Shown piece by piece: positions 16,517 to 25,914 of a stretch of 64,000 bases of DNA. The DNA lies in the NCBI GenBank assembly GCA_024401025.1, contig JAKSLV010000003.1, positions 1 through 64,000 on the forward strand. The letters run 5' to 3'. Below the pieces are notes generated by a model. The model was given only the letters and a program-made list of their open reading frames with translations. It was not told the DNA's origin and ran no database searches. Source of the DNA: Bacteroidales bacterium (lineage in GTDB: Bacteria > Bacteroidota > Bacteroidia > Bacteroidales > UBA3824). Every line of letters starts with the position of its first letter. Within the stretch, counting starts at the first letter, position 1. A program made the position numbers and the translations under genes.

Positions 16517-19500
16517 TTAGAACGATGCACGCAAACCAACCATGAATGTTCTAGGAGTTGGGAACGAGCAGTAGTTGACACCAGGAGTAAATACGCCGCC
16601 GGCGTAGTCGATGTTGTAACCCTTGTACTTAGAGAGTGTGGCAAGATTCTGTCCTGATACGTACATTCTCACATTTGAAACCACGTCGTGGAACCAAGCG
16701 TTGGGGAAGTTGTAGCCAATCTCTACGTTGGAAATCTTCCAGTAGTTGGCCTTCTGAATCTTACGCTCAGAGAAGAGGTCGTTCCAGCCAAGCTCTGATG
16801 TGCTCTCGAGATAGGTTCTTGGAACGTCGGAGATGTATGTGCCGTTGGCGTCGAACTTGTTGGCGTCGAGTACCTTTGTAAGGTGGTTGTTGCCGCCGTA
16901 GCAGCTGCTGAGTCCGTTGTAGAGAGCATCAGCAACCTTGTATTTGAGAGCGCCGAAAGTGGCTACCGAGAGATCCCAGCCCTTGTACTCTACGCGGCCG
17001 CTGATACCGAAGCTGATCTTTGGAAGGCCCGAGCCGAGTACTGTCTGGTCGTATGCGTCGATGATGCCGTCAGGCTGGCCATCAGGACCGCTGATGTCCT
17101 TGTATGCGCAGTCGCCCACGTTGGCGCCGTTCTGGGTGGCATGGCCGTCTAGCTGATCCTGTGTGCGGAAGATACCCTCGTATATCCAGCCGTAGAACTG
17201 TCCTACCTCCTGGCCAACGATGGTGATGTTGGCGCCATCGATGCGCTGCAGACCGTTGCCGGCGCCGAGAGAGGTTACCTTGTTCTTAAGTGTCGACATG
17301 TTGAATGAGAGGTCGTACTTGAGAGCGCGCTTGTAGTTGTGGTAGTTGGCGCTGAACTCAAATCCAGAGTTCTCCATAGAGGCGGCGTTCATTGTAACAG
17401 TGTTGTTTGGTGGATTGTGTGTACCAGAGATGTTTGGCACTGGTACTTCGTAGAGAAGGTCCTCAGAGTTGTTCTTGTAATACTCGAATGTAAAGTCGAA
17501 TGCGCCGTCAAGCATGCCGAGGTCGATACCGAACGATGTTGACTTCTTCTTCTCCCAGGCGATGGCTGTGTTTACGAACTTGGTGATGGCCGATCCGTAT
17601 ACCACGTTGCCGCCAAAGCTGTATGAGAAGTTGTTGGTGTCCATAACGTCCATGTACTGATACTCACCGATGTTCTCGTTACCGAGGATACCGTAGCTTC
17701 CGCGCAGCTTCAGGAGGTTGATGAGACGGCTGTCTACATTGAAGAAGCTCTCCTTATCCAATCTCCATCCCAAAGATACTGATGGGAACACGCCCCAGCG
17801 GTCGTCGGAAGAGAGTCTTGAAGAACCATCGCGGCGTACTGTGGCAGAAAGGAGGTACTTGCCGTCGTAGTCGTAGTTGATACGGCCGATGTATGATGCA
17901 AGCACGTGCTGTGTCTCAGCCGACTCGGCGTCGCGGTCCTTTCCGTTGTTGATCTGGAGGTAATATGGCGACTGGTATGTGATACCCCAGGCTGATACTC
18001 GGTTGAAGTACTCGTTCTCGTAGGTCTGGCCCACAACTACGTTCAAGTGGTTGCTGCCAAACTTGCCATCGTATGTGATGGTGTTCTCGATGAGGGCATC
18101 GTCGTAGTTGCGGAAGCCCTGTGAGAGGCGCTCGTAGCTCTTGTCCTCATAGATCTTGTTGGTCTGTATCCATGCGCCGATCCATGTGCGGTCCTTGGCG
18201 TATGTCTTGCTGTAAGAGAGGTTCAGATTGTAGTGGAGCGAGTGGTTGTCGTTCTGGAAACCTACCATCTTGAAGAGGTCCACATCAGTAGAGGCCGAAG
18301 CCACTATGCGGTCCACCTTTGTGTTACGCTCCAGGTTGTTGAGCAGGAGCAATGGGTTTGATCGGCCGTAATCGCCGTGTACCACAGGATCAGCCACGCC
18401 AAAACCGTATGCATCGTATTCGTAAGCCTTGGCAGCCGAGATTCTGTCGTCGAGACACCATGTGGAAGGATCGTAAGCCTTGATTGTAGGCTGGATGTAG
18501 AGGGCCTGCTCAAGCACGTTACCCTGGTTACCGTAGAGACCATCCACAAACTCGTTGGCGTTTGATACGGCCAGAGCGTCCTGATCTGAGTGAGAGTAAA
18601 CAAAGCTTGTCTTAATCTTCAGGAACTTAACATCCATGGTGTTGTTTACACGAGCGGTGTAGCGCTGGAAGTTTGGACCTGCACCCTCGATGGCGCCGTT
18701 CTGCTTAAAGTAGTCGAGGCCGATGTTGTAGGTTCCGTTCTCGCTACCGCCCGAGAGGTTGACGTTGTGGTTCTGGCGGATACCGGTCTTGAAGATGGCA
18801 TCAAACCAGTCGGTATTTACGGTGCTGTTGCCGTTGGCATCCAGAAGAGTGTGGGCCGATCCTGGCACATAACCCTCGGGAAGTGTAGAACCCGAGTTCT
18901 TGGCGGCCTGAGTCATATACTCCACATACTGGTTGGCATCCATCACGTCGTACTTGTTGTTGTTCACCTTGTCGATACCGAGGTATCCTGAATATTCAAC
19001 CTTGAGAGGCTGATTCTTCTTTCCCGACTTGGTGGTGATGATGATAACGCCGTTGGCAGCGCGCGAACCGTAGATGGCGGCGGCCGACGCATCCTTCAGG
19101 ATCTGGATAGAGGCGATGTCGTTGGGAGAGAAATCGCGGATAGACGACATTGGCACACCGTCCACTACATAGAGAGGCGCTGTGGAGCCAAACGAGCCGA
19201 TACCGCGGATTCTTACAGAAGGATCGGCACCAGGCTGACCATCAGTGGTGATCTGCACACCGGCCACCTTACCCTCAAGCATTGTGGATATGTTGGAATT
19301 GGAAACCTTCTTCATCTCGTCGGCATCCACGATGGCCACCGATCCGGTAAGGTCTACCTTCTTCTGTGTACCATAGCCGATTACCACAACCTGCTCTATC
19401 TCCTTGTTGTCTTCCCTTAGCACCACCTTGCCGATGTTTGTTCTGCCGGCTATCGCAATCTCCTCTGTAGAATATCCTATAAACGAGAATACGAGTGTTG

Positions 19501-19738
19501 CATCAGGATCCACATTGATGCTGAAATTACCATCGAAATCGGTGATTGTACCACTGGTGGTTCCCTTTACGTATACTGATACGCCTGGAATAGGGCTGCC
19601 GGTCTCGTCATATACAACACCTTTTACATTGATGTTGTCCCAAGGGGCGGCAATTTCAGACAGGGGGCTTTTGGTCTCCTCTGCGTAGGCAGATGTGAGA
19701 GCAAGCATTCCCACAAAAACTAAAACTCCTTTTTTCAT
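16517..19738 (-). CDS. SusC/RagA family TonB-dependent outer-membrane transporter
   Basis: A 1073-residue SusC. It starts with a signal peptide (MKKGVLVFVGMLALTSAYA), then a CarboxypepD_reg-like domain (VKGVVYDETGSPIPGVSVYV), a TonB box region (EIEQVVVIGYGTQKK), the plug (SNISTMLEGKVAGVQI, APLYVVDGVPM) and a 22-strand barrel ending in Phe. The frame is open to an ATG at 19792, but the ATG at 19738 gives a normal signal peptide and was chosen. It should import the oligosaccharides released by the GH43 enzymes. Confidence 0.95.
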   Translation of the reverse strand: MKKGVLVFVGMLALTSAYAEETKSPLSEIAAPWDNINVKGVVYDETGSPIPGVSVYVKGTTSGTITDFDGNFSINVDPDATLVFSFIGYSTEEIAIAGRTNIGKVVLREDNKEIEQVVVIGYGTQKKVDLTGSVAIVDADEMKKVSNSNISTMLEGKVAGVQITTDGQPGADPSVRIRGIGSFGSTAPLYVVDGVPMSSIRDFSPNDIASIQILKDASAAAIYGSRAANGVIIITTKSGKKNQPLKVEYSGYLGIDKVNNNKYDVMDANQYVEYMTQAAKNSGSTLPEGYVPGSAHTLLDANGNSTVNTDWFDAIFKTGIRQNHNVNLSGGSENGTYNIGLDYFKQNGAIEGAGPNFQRYTARVNNTMDVKFLKIKTSFVYSHSDQDALAVSNANEFVDGLYGNQGNVLEQALYIQPTIKAYDPSTWCLDDRISAAKAYEYDAYGFGVADPVVHGDYGRSNPLLLLNNLERNTKVDRIVASASTDVDLFKMVGFQNDNHSLHYNLNLSYSKTYAKDRTWIGAWIQTNKIYEDKSYERLSQGFRNYDDALIENTITYDGKFGSNHLNVVVGQTYENEYFNRVSAWGITYQSPYYLQINNGKDRDAESAETQHVLASYIGRINYDYDGKYLLSATVRRDGSSRLSSDDRWGVFPSVSLGWRLDKESFFNVDSRLINLLKLRGSYGILGNENIGEYQYMDVMDTNNFSYSFGGNVVYGSAITKFVNTAIAWEKKKSTSFGIDLGMLDGAFDFTFEYYKNNSEDLLYEVPVPNISGTHNPPNNTVTMNAASMENSGFEFSANYHNYKRALKYDLSFNMSTLKNKVTSLGAGNGLQRIDGANITIVGQEVGQFYGWIYEGIFRTQDQLDGHATQNGANVGDCAYKDISGPDGQPDGIIDAYDQTVLGSGLPKISFGISGRVEYKGWDLSVATFGALKYKVADALYNGLSSCYGGNNHLTKVLDANKFDANGTYISDVPRTYLESTSELGWNDLFSERKIQKANYWKISNVEIGYNFPNAWFHDVVSNVRMYVSGQNLATLSKYKGYNIDYAGGVFTPGVNYCSFPTPRTFMVGLRASF

Positions 19739-19797
19739 ACTATTAAATTTAAGTCTAAAAAATTGATTACTTATTATTGCTATGCAAACCATAAGCG

Positions 19798-19816
19798 CGG
19801 CTCCCCGGAAGAGCCG
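19798..19816 (-). promoter_or_regulatory. Hairpin in the susC leader
   Basis: CGGCTC (19798-19803) pairs with GAGCCG (19811-19816). The C/G-rich flanks can lengthen the stem. It stands alone in A/T-rich DNA, about 60 bp upstream of the susC ATG and downstream of the likely promoter, so it would be in the mRNA leader. No T-run follows on the minus strand, so it is not an ordinary terminator. Confidence 0.45.
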
Positions 19817-19838
19817 GGCTTGTGTTCTGTTTGCATCG

Positions 19839-19894
19839 TAAAATTACTACTATTTTTGCTTTCAACAGGTCGAAATTTCGACGCAAAAGGTGGA
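19839..19894 (-). promoter_or_regulatory. susC promoter with two operator hexamers 21 bp apart
   Basis: Read on the minus strand, TCCACC lies at 19894-19889 and TCGACC (one change) at 19873-19868, exactly 21 bp apart. A TTG follows at 19865-19863 and a -7-like TAATTTTA at 19846-19839. The operator pair thus sits immediately upstream of the core promoter, as expected for an activator. Confidence 0.6.
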
Positions 19895-19912
19895 CATTGG
19901 GTGCAATTTTGA

Positions 19913-21388
19913 TTATTTTATTTTTTTACCCCAAATTGCAAATCCCTGATTATCAATACCTGTAAAGAGGACAGTTGTTTTTTGGTTCTCCCAATCGTGT
20001 CCCACAAAGGCCTTTACGTCAGAAATTTTCTGTCCATCGTATGTAAGCGTAAACACATCGCCGTTGGCAAAATCAGATACATTGTCGCCGGAAAGCTCCA
20101 GAAGCACCGATTTATTTACCTCGTCCTCCAGCAGGGCGTTAGCCTGTCCGTCGGCGCGGTCCTCATGGTTCTGAGGCAGGAAATGATCCTTTATCCTGAT
20201 AACCTCGTACTGTCCATATACGGCATCCTTGCCGAGAGGAGTCTCCACATCGCCGGCATACCTTTCAGGCGACAGCATCGGCCAGCCGTCGGCGCGGAAA
20301 AACATGCGCCTTACACACAAATCCATCATGCCGGGATTGCTCTGAGGCCTGCCCTGCGACGCCAGGAAGAAACGTCCCTCGCCATCGGTGAAACATGTGC
20401 AGTGGGCCATTCCCTGCCATCCCCTGTGGTTCTGGAAACGGTATGGCGCTGTAAGTATCGGATATGTGTTTACCTCTGATGCCGCATCTATGCCCATGTA
20501 ATCGGTGTATGGGCCCTCGGGATGGTCGGCCATGCAGACGCGCACGTTGTAGGTGGTGAACAGCGGACCATAGCTGGTGAAGAGGTAATACTTCTTGGTA
20601 TCAGGATTGTAGATAATCTCTGGCGCCTCCATGTTCTCCACCTGCCAGTTGCTGCGGTGGGCAATCATGCGGCCCAGGTCGCCCTCGTTTTTGGCAAGGC
20701 CGGTCTCGCGGCTAAGCTCCAGGGCGTATATTCCGCCGAAAAACGATCCGTAAATCATCCACAGCTTGCCGTTGTCGGCGTCCTCTATTATGGTGGGGTC
20801 TATGGCGTTCATGGCGGTGGAGTCTGATGTCTTCACCACGAGGCCCTTCTGCTGCCAGGGACCCTCGGGCGATGCCGATTCCACAAGGCCTATGGTGGAA
20901 ACCCTGCTGCCGAATGTGGACAGGCAGTAATACATCCTGTACACATCGCCCTCCTTATATATAGCAGGGGCCCAGAGGCCGGGAGATGTGTTTTTTCCTG
21001 ATATCGGGTATACGTAGTCCCAGGCCTGCGATGGAATGGAATCGAAAGCCCAACCCATAAACTCCCAGTCAATCAGGTTTTTGCTCTTGCGCATGTGGAG
21101 TTTTCCCTCCTTGGGCATGTTGGAAGCTGATGCCGCAGTATCAGCCGGAGCCCACCAGATGGCATCGGTGCTGTAGGCGTAGTAGGTATCGCCAAACTTG
21201 CGGATGTAGGGGTCGTGAACATTGTAGGGACCCCAGTGCTCCATCTTGTCGATAGTGCCGTATTCGGCATACTCGTCGGCCCATGGATTGGGAGAATCCA
21301 TGATCTGATACGGCTGCTTTTGGCACGACTGCACCGCCAGAGCCGAAACCGCCAGAGCCGAGATTAATAAATTAGCTGTTGCTTTCAT
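19913..21388 (-). CDS. GH43 lipoprotein, probable arabinan-active enzyme
   Basis: A 491-residue lipoprotein (AVQSC, Cys 22) with a GH43 five-bladed propeller. Asp 59 (NVHDPY) is the likely base, Asp 197 (NAIDPT) the pKa modulator and Glu 254 (MEAPEI) the acid. The IEAP-like motif is common in endo-1,5-alpha-L-arabinanases. A small C-terminal beta domain with GHDWENQKTTVLFTG follows. It is a distinct paralogue of the other GH43, which suggests the two attack different linkages or chain lengths. It stands first in a minus-strand series with susC and susD. Confidence 0.85.
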   Translation of the reverse strand: MKATANLLISALAVSALAVQSCQKQPYQIMDSPNPWADEYAEYGTIDKMEHWGPYNVHDPYIRKFGDTYYAYSTDAIWWAPADTAASASNMPKEGKLHMRKSKNLIDWEFMGWAFDSIPSQAWDYVYPISGKNTSPGLWAPAIYKEGDVYRMYYCLSTFGSRVSTIGLVESASPEGPWQQKGLVVKTSDSTAMNAIDPTIIEDADNGKLWMIYGSFFGGIYALELSRETGLAKNEGDLGRMIAHRSNWQVENMEAPEIIYNPDTKKYYLFTSYGPLFTTYNVRVCMADHPEGPYTDYMGIDAASEVNTYPILTAPYRFQNHRGWQGMAHCTCFTDGEGRFFLASQGRPQSNPGMMDLCVRRMFFRADGWPMLSPERYAGDVETPLGKDAVYGQYEVIRIKDHFLPQNHEDRADGQANALLEDEVNKSVLLELSGDNVSDFANGDVFTLTYDGQKISDVKAFVGHDWENQKTTVLFTGIDNQGFAIWGKKIK

Positions 21389-21473
21389 AATTAATATTTT
21401 TTATAAAATTAATAATGCACTAAATTCAAAATCTTTTCGGTGATACAAAATTAGAATATAACAAACCAGCAAT

Positions 21474-21500
21474 GGTGGATAAATCCATGCAAAAGGTGGA
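21474..21500 (-). promoter_or_regulatory. Operator pair of the GH43/hybrid-sensor divergent region (proximal to GH43)
   Basis: GGTGGA on the plus strand (TCCACC on the minus strand) at 21474-21479 and 21495-21500, exactly 21 bp apart. The pair is oriented towards the minus-strand GH43 gene, whose start is about 85 bp away. Confidence 0.65.
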
Positions 21501-21528
21501 CAACGAACTTTTGAAGCCCAAACACAAG

Positions 21529-21555
21529 GGTGGACAAATAAAAACAAAGGGTGGA
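21529..21555 (-). promoter_or_regulatory. Second operator pair, proximal to the hybrid-sensor gene
   Basis: GGTGGA at 21529-21534 and 21550-21555, again 21 bp apart. The pair is 34 bp from the first pair and about 75 bp before the sensor ATG. It could add to GH43 activation or provide autoregulation of the sensor. Confidence 0.6.
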
Positions 21556-21629
21556 CAAAAGGGGGCGGCCTCTTGCAGATACAAAAAATATCACTAAATT
21601 TGCATCAGAAACCCAAACCCAGAAAAACA

Positions 21630-24600
21630 ATGATAAAAAGACTTGCATTATACATATCTATCTGCATCACATGCATTTGCGGATCATTTGCGCAGCTCAT
21701 GCCCCAGGATTTCGCATCGCAGTTCCTGTATTCGTACCTTACGGTGGAAAACGGCCTCAGCAACAACTTTGTGGACGGCATCTACAAGGACAGCCACGGC
21801 TTTATATGGATATCCACAATGGGCGGCGGACTGCTGCAATACAACGGCTACGACCTCATGCAGCTGAGCACACGCGGCAACTACAAAATAAAGAGCAACT
21901 ACGTGCGCAAAGTGTGCGAGGACAACTTCTCGCGATTGTGGATAGCATCGGAACGAGGTGTCGACATCATGGACCTGAACACCAACAGCAAGTACGAAAA
22001 CATCGACGACAGCCAACCCGACTTCAACAAATCCGCCCGATGCATCATAAAAGACTCGCGCGGAAGCATCTGGATCACCTACGACAGAACAATAACCCGT
22101 TTCGACTTCGACAACAAGGGCAACATCAGCAACACATACCACCTGCATCCGGGCTCGCTATCCAAGGCACCCATAACCGCCATATACGAGATGGAGGGAC
22201 AGATGCTGGCCGGCATAGACAGCAAGGTGATGAAGATAGTAAGCGACAACCGCGGAAACCTCATAGCCACTCCCCTATCCACAAGTATGAAGCTAAACTG
22301 CAACATAGTGAAATGCCTGATGGCAAAGGAAAACGATCTGTGGATAGGCACCGACAACGGATTGTACAGATACAGCACCAACCCCGAGATCCTTAAAAGA
22401 TACACCCACGACAACGGCAACCCAAGGTCGCTGTCGCAAAACATGATATCCGACATACAAGTATCCAAGACAGGACGCCTGCTGGTATCAACTCTCAAGG
22501 GACTCAACTTCTATGACCCGCACACCGACGATTTCGACATCATCACGCAGTACAACGGAACAGAAGAGGAGCATCAGACCATAAACAGCGACTTCATAAA
22601 CTGCATCTACTGCGACGACCGCATGATATGGCTGGGCACAGAGAGCTGCGGCGTAAACAAGATCATAAAACCCGCCATATCAGTAAAAAACTACGTTTCC
22701 AACAACAACAACCCACACTCGATATCGCAGGGCCCGGTAAACTCGATATACCTAGACAACGACAACGTGCTGTGGGTAGGCACGGTGGAAGGCGGACTAA
22801 ACAGGAAGGAGCCCAACAGCAACGACTTCAGGACCTACACCATACTTGACGGACTGCCCCACAACTCCGTAAGCTGCATACTGCCTATCGACAACAACAC
22901 CCTGATGCTTGGCACATGGGGCGGCGGCTTCTCTTTCTTCGACAAGAAAGCCGGACGCGCCATCAAAAACATAAACGTGGAAAACGAGCTTACAAACACC
23001 AGCTTTGTGGGCACCATGAACCTCGACACCATAAACAACGGCGTATGGCTGGGCACCAACCACGGCATATACTTCTACTCCATGAAGTACGACAAGGTGC
23101 TCAACGTGCTCAACGACTCCATAAACAACCAGATTCACGGATGCCTGGGATCCACCGACAAGCTGGACACCCTGGCCATAGGAACCACGATGGGCATAAT
23201 AAGATTTGTGCCATCGCAGGTAAGAGTGGAGGCCGACACCATAATGGCAACCCCCATAATAGACCACCCATTCACCAGCGAAACCGAGTTCCGCACCAAG
23301 GTAACATCATTCATAACGCTGGCAGACAGCACTTTCTATGTGGGCACCAACGGATACGGCCTCATAGCATACAAGCTGGGCACACACACCAACAGACTAA
23401 ACACCGACAACGGACTGCCCAACGACATTGTGGCCAGCATTCTGGAAGACAACAGCCACAACCTGTGGATAGCCACATCAAACGGCCTGTGCTGCTACTC
23501 GCCCACAACCGAGCGACTGGCCAAATGCTACAGGGAAGACGGAATCTGCAGCAACCACTTCTTCTGGAACGCAGCCTACAAGCGCGAGGGATCCAACATA
23601 CTGTATTTCGGCACAATAAACGGCCTGGTGGAAATCGACATCGACCGGTCGTACAACCAGCCTCCCTACAATACAGTATACCTTACATCCCTGTCGATAA
23701 ACGACCAGGAGATCACCCCCGGCAACGGCGACTACATAAAAACGGTGATAAACCGCACATCCGACATCTACGTGCATGAGAGCGACCGATCCATAACCAT
23801 AGAGTTCTCGGCCCTCAACTACAAGAACCCCGCCATCATGGAATACCAGTACAGGCTGCTGGGCTACACCAACGAGTGGACATCGATGCGCCACAATCAG
23901 AGGATGGCAGTATTCAGCAACCTACCGGCCGGCAACTACAAATTCCAAGTAAGGTGCGCCACCGGAAACATGGAATTCTCCGAGCCCACCGAAATCACCA
24001 TCCACTCCAAGGGCTATTTCTACAAGCAATGGTGGTTTTTCGTGCTGATGCTTCTGTTCTTCGCAGGAATCGCCTACATCATAGCACAGATACGCCTCGT
24101 AAACCTCCGCCGCCAGACACAGGAGCTGGAGGCCCGCGTATCAAGGCGCACCGCCGCCCTCGACGCCAAAACCAAGGAGCTTAGCCAGCAAAACCGGATG
24201 CTCTTTGCCCAGAACGACGAAATCAGCAGGCAGAACGAGAAAATCACCAGCCAGAAAATGCAGATGGAGAAGATGAACCAGAAAATCCAGGAACTCACAC
24301 TCGACAAGCTGGCCTTCTTCACCAACATCACACACGAGTTCAGGACTCCGCTCACCCTCATCATAGGACCAATAGAGCGAGCCCTGAAGCTTTCCACCAA
24401 TCCCAAGGTGATAGAGCAGCTAAACTTTGTGGACCACAACAGCAAGCACCTGCTAAGCCTCGTAAACCAGCTGATGGACTTCCGCAAGGTGGAAACCGAC
24501 AACATGCCAATCACCATGAAACCCGCCAACATGCTTAGCCTGGTGGAGGACATCCTGCTGCCGTTCCGCGCGCTCACACAGGAGAAAGGCATATCGCTGA

Positions 24601-25850
24601 ACTTCTACCACCACCTGCACACACCTTATATAATGCTGGACCGCGAGGCCACCCACAAGATAATAACCAACCTTGTGGGCAACGCATGCAAATACACGCC
24701 CGACGGCGGCAAGATAGACGTATTCCTGGCCACGATGCCAAACACAAAGAAAATCTACCTCTGCGTATCAGATTCGGGAAAAGGAATTGTGGAATCCGAC
24801 ATCGAGAAAGTTTTCAACAGCTTCTATCAGTCGGAAAACGGCGAGATGGTGAAATCGGGCAAGATACAGGGCTCGGGCATAGGACTCTACCTCTGCAACA
24901 GGATAGCGCAGCTGCTGGGCGGCAAAATCACCGCGCGCAACAACCACACCCATGGAGTAAGCTTCAGGATGATAGTGCCTCTGGTGGACGTGCAGGAGCA
25001 GCAGGCCGCACCGGTATCCAACTTCCTGAACGAAGCATCAGACACCAACGACTACGAGCAGGATTTCGACCCCAACGCACCTCACAAGATGTCGATACTG
25101 ATAGTGGACGACAACGAGGAGATGCGCCAGTACGTGAGATCCGTGCTTAGCGACACATACTCGATACTGGAGGCCCGCGACGGCAACAACGCCCTCCAGG
25201 TGCTTAAATCACACATGGTGGACCTGATACTTACCGACATGATGATGCCCGGAATGGACGGAATGGAACTGGCAAAGGCTGTAAGGGGCGATATCAACAT
25301 ATCGCACATACCTATTATTATACTTACGGCAAAAACCTCGCGCGACACTCAGCTGGAGAGCTTCCAGAACGGCGTGGACGACTACATAATAAAGCCGTTC
25401 GACGAGGCCGTGCTAAGGGCAAAAATCCACACGCTGGTGGAGAACAGGACAAAATTCCAGCAGAGATTCAGGAGCGACATGAATGTGGAGAGCCTCAACA
25501 TATCCGAGGACTCATCCGACAAGAAATTCATGGACAAGGCCATGAAAGTGCTGAAAGACAACTTCAAGAACTCCGAGTTTGACGTTACGGAGTTTGTAAA
25601 CGAGATGGGAGTAAGCAAAACATTGATGAACAAGAAGATGCAGGCGCTTACACAACAGAGCACGGGCCAGTTTATCCGCAGCTACCGTCTAAAAGTGGCC
25701 CATGACCTGATAATAAAGAACCGCATCACCCACAACATGAACATCTCGGAAATAGCCTATGAAGTGGGATTCAACGATCCCAAATACTTCACACGCTGTT
25801 TCACCAAGGAGTTCAACGCTACGCCATCCAGCATGATGGGCGACGAATAA
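21630..25850 (+). CDS. Hybrid two-component system sensor/regulator (HTCS)
   Basis: A 1406-residue one-protein two-component system. A signal peptide (MIKRLALYISICITCICGSFAQ) is followed by a periplasmic beta-propeller sensor with repeated GLPHNSVSCI/LWIAT-type blades to about residue 700 and a Y_Y_Y domain. A transmembrane helix lies at about 800-820. The HisKA domain has His 902 in NITHEFRTPL, and the HATPase has NACKYTP and GSGIGLYL. The receiver domain has phospho-acceptor Asp 1203 in LTDMMMPGMDG, and an AraC-type HTH is at the end. All modules look intact. The frame is open from 21573, but the ATG at 21630 gives a proper signal peptide. HTCS proteins sense oligosaccharides directly; arabino-oligosaccharides are the likely ligand given the GH43 neighbours (inference). 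Confidence 0.96.
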   Translation: MIKRLALYISICITCICGSFAQLMPQDFASQFLYSYLTVENGLSNNFVDGIYKDSHGFIWISTMGGGLLQYNGYDLMQLSTRGNYKIKSNYVRKVCEDNFSRLWIASERGVDIMDLNTNSKYENIDDSQPDFNKSARCIIKDSRGSIWITYDRTITRFDFDNKGNISNTYHLHPGSLSKAPITAIYEMEGQMLAGIDSKVMKIVSDNRGNLIATPLSTSMKLNCNIVKCLMAKENDLWIGTDNGLYRYSTNPEILKRYTHDNGNPRSLSQNMISDIQVSKTGRLLVSTLKGLNFYDPHTDDFDIITQYNGTEEEHQTINSDFINCIYCDDRMIWLGTESCGVNKIIKPAISVKNYVSNNNNPHSISQGPVNSIYLDNDNVLWVGTVEGGLNRKEPNSNDFRTYTILDGLPHNSVSCILPIDNNTLMLGTWGGGFSFFDKKAGRAIKNINVENELTNTSFVGTMNLDTINNGVWLGTNHGIYFYSMKYDKVLNVLNDSINNQIHGCLGSTDKLDTLAIGTTMGIIRFVPSQVRVEADTIMATPIIDHPFTSETEFRTKVTSFITLADSTFYVGTNGYGLIAYKLGTHTNRLNTDNGLPNDIVASILEDNSHNLWIATSNGLCCYSPTTERLAKCYREDGICSNHFFWNAAYKREGSNILYFGTINGLVEIDIDRSYNQPPYNTVYLTSLSINDQEITPGNGDYIKTVINRTSDIYVHESDRSITIEFSALNYKNPAIMEYQYRLLGYTNEWTSMRHNQRMAVFSNLPAGNYKFQVRCATGNMEFSEPTEITIHSKGYFYKQWWFFVLMLLFFAGIAYIIAQIRLVNLRRQTQELEARVSRRTAALDAKTKELSQQNRMLFAQNDEISRQNEKITSQKMQMEKMNQKIQELTLDKLAFFTNITHEFRTPLTLIIGPIERALKLSTNPKVIEQLNFVDHNSKHLLSLVNQLMDFRKVETDNMPITMKPANMLSLVEDILLPFRALTQEKGISLNFYHHLHTPYIMLDREATHKIITNLVGNACKYTPDGGKIDVFLATMPNTKKIYLCVSDSGKGIVESDIEKVFNSFYQSENGEMVKSGKIQGSGIGLYLCNRIAQLLGGKITARNNHTHGVSFRMIVPLVDVQEQQAAPVSNFLNEASDTNDYEQDFDPNAPHKMSILIVDDNEEMRQYVRSVLSDTYSILEARDGNNALQVLKSHMVDLILTDMMMPGMDGMELAKAVRGDINISHIPIIILTAKTSRDTQLESFQNGVDDYIIKPFDEAVLRAKIHTLVENRTKFQQRFRSDMNVESLNISEDSSDKKFMDKAMKVLKDNFKNSEFDVTEFVNEMGVSKTLMNKKMQALTQQSTGQFIRSYRLKVAHDLIIKNRITHNMNISEIAYEVGFNDPKYFTRCFTKEFNATPSSMMGDE

Positions 25851-25913
25851 TCTTTAATCTTTAATCTTTAATCTTTAATCTTTAATCTTTAATCTTTAAT
25901 CTTTAAACTTTAA
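25851..25913. repeat. TCTTTAA heptamer tandem array
   Basis: Eight perfect copies of TCTTTAA (25851-25906) plus one variant (ACTTTAA) fill the whole gap between the convergent HTCS and rlmN genes. There is no hairpin. Confidence 0.95.
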
Positions 25914-25914
25914 A

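Noticed and set aside
19739..19792. Upstream ATG of susC at 19792
   Set aside because: It adds 18 residues before a normal signal peptide and lies in the leader; the ATG at 19738 gives a standard SusC start.
21573..21629. Upstream start of the HTCS gene
   Set aside because: It adds a hydrophilic 19-residue stretch in front of a good signal peptide; the ATG at 21630 is preferred.
25851..25913. Possible CRISPR or microsatellite-type locus
   Set aside because: The units are seven bases with no spacers and no cas genes; it is a simple tandem repeat.
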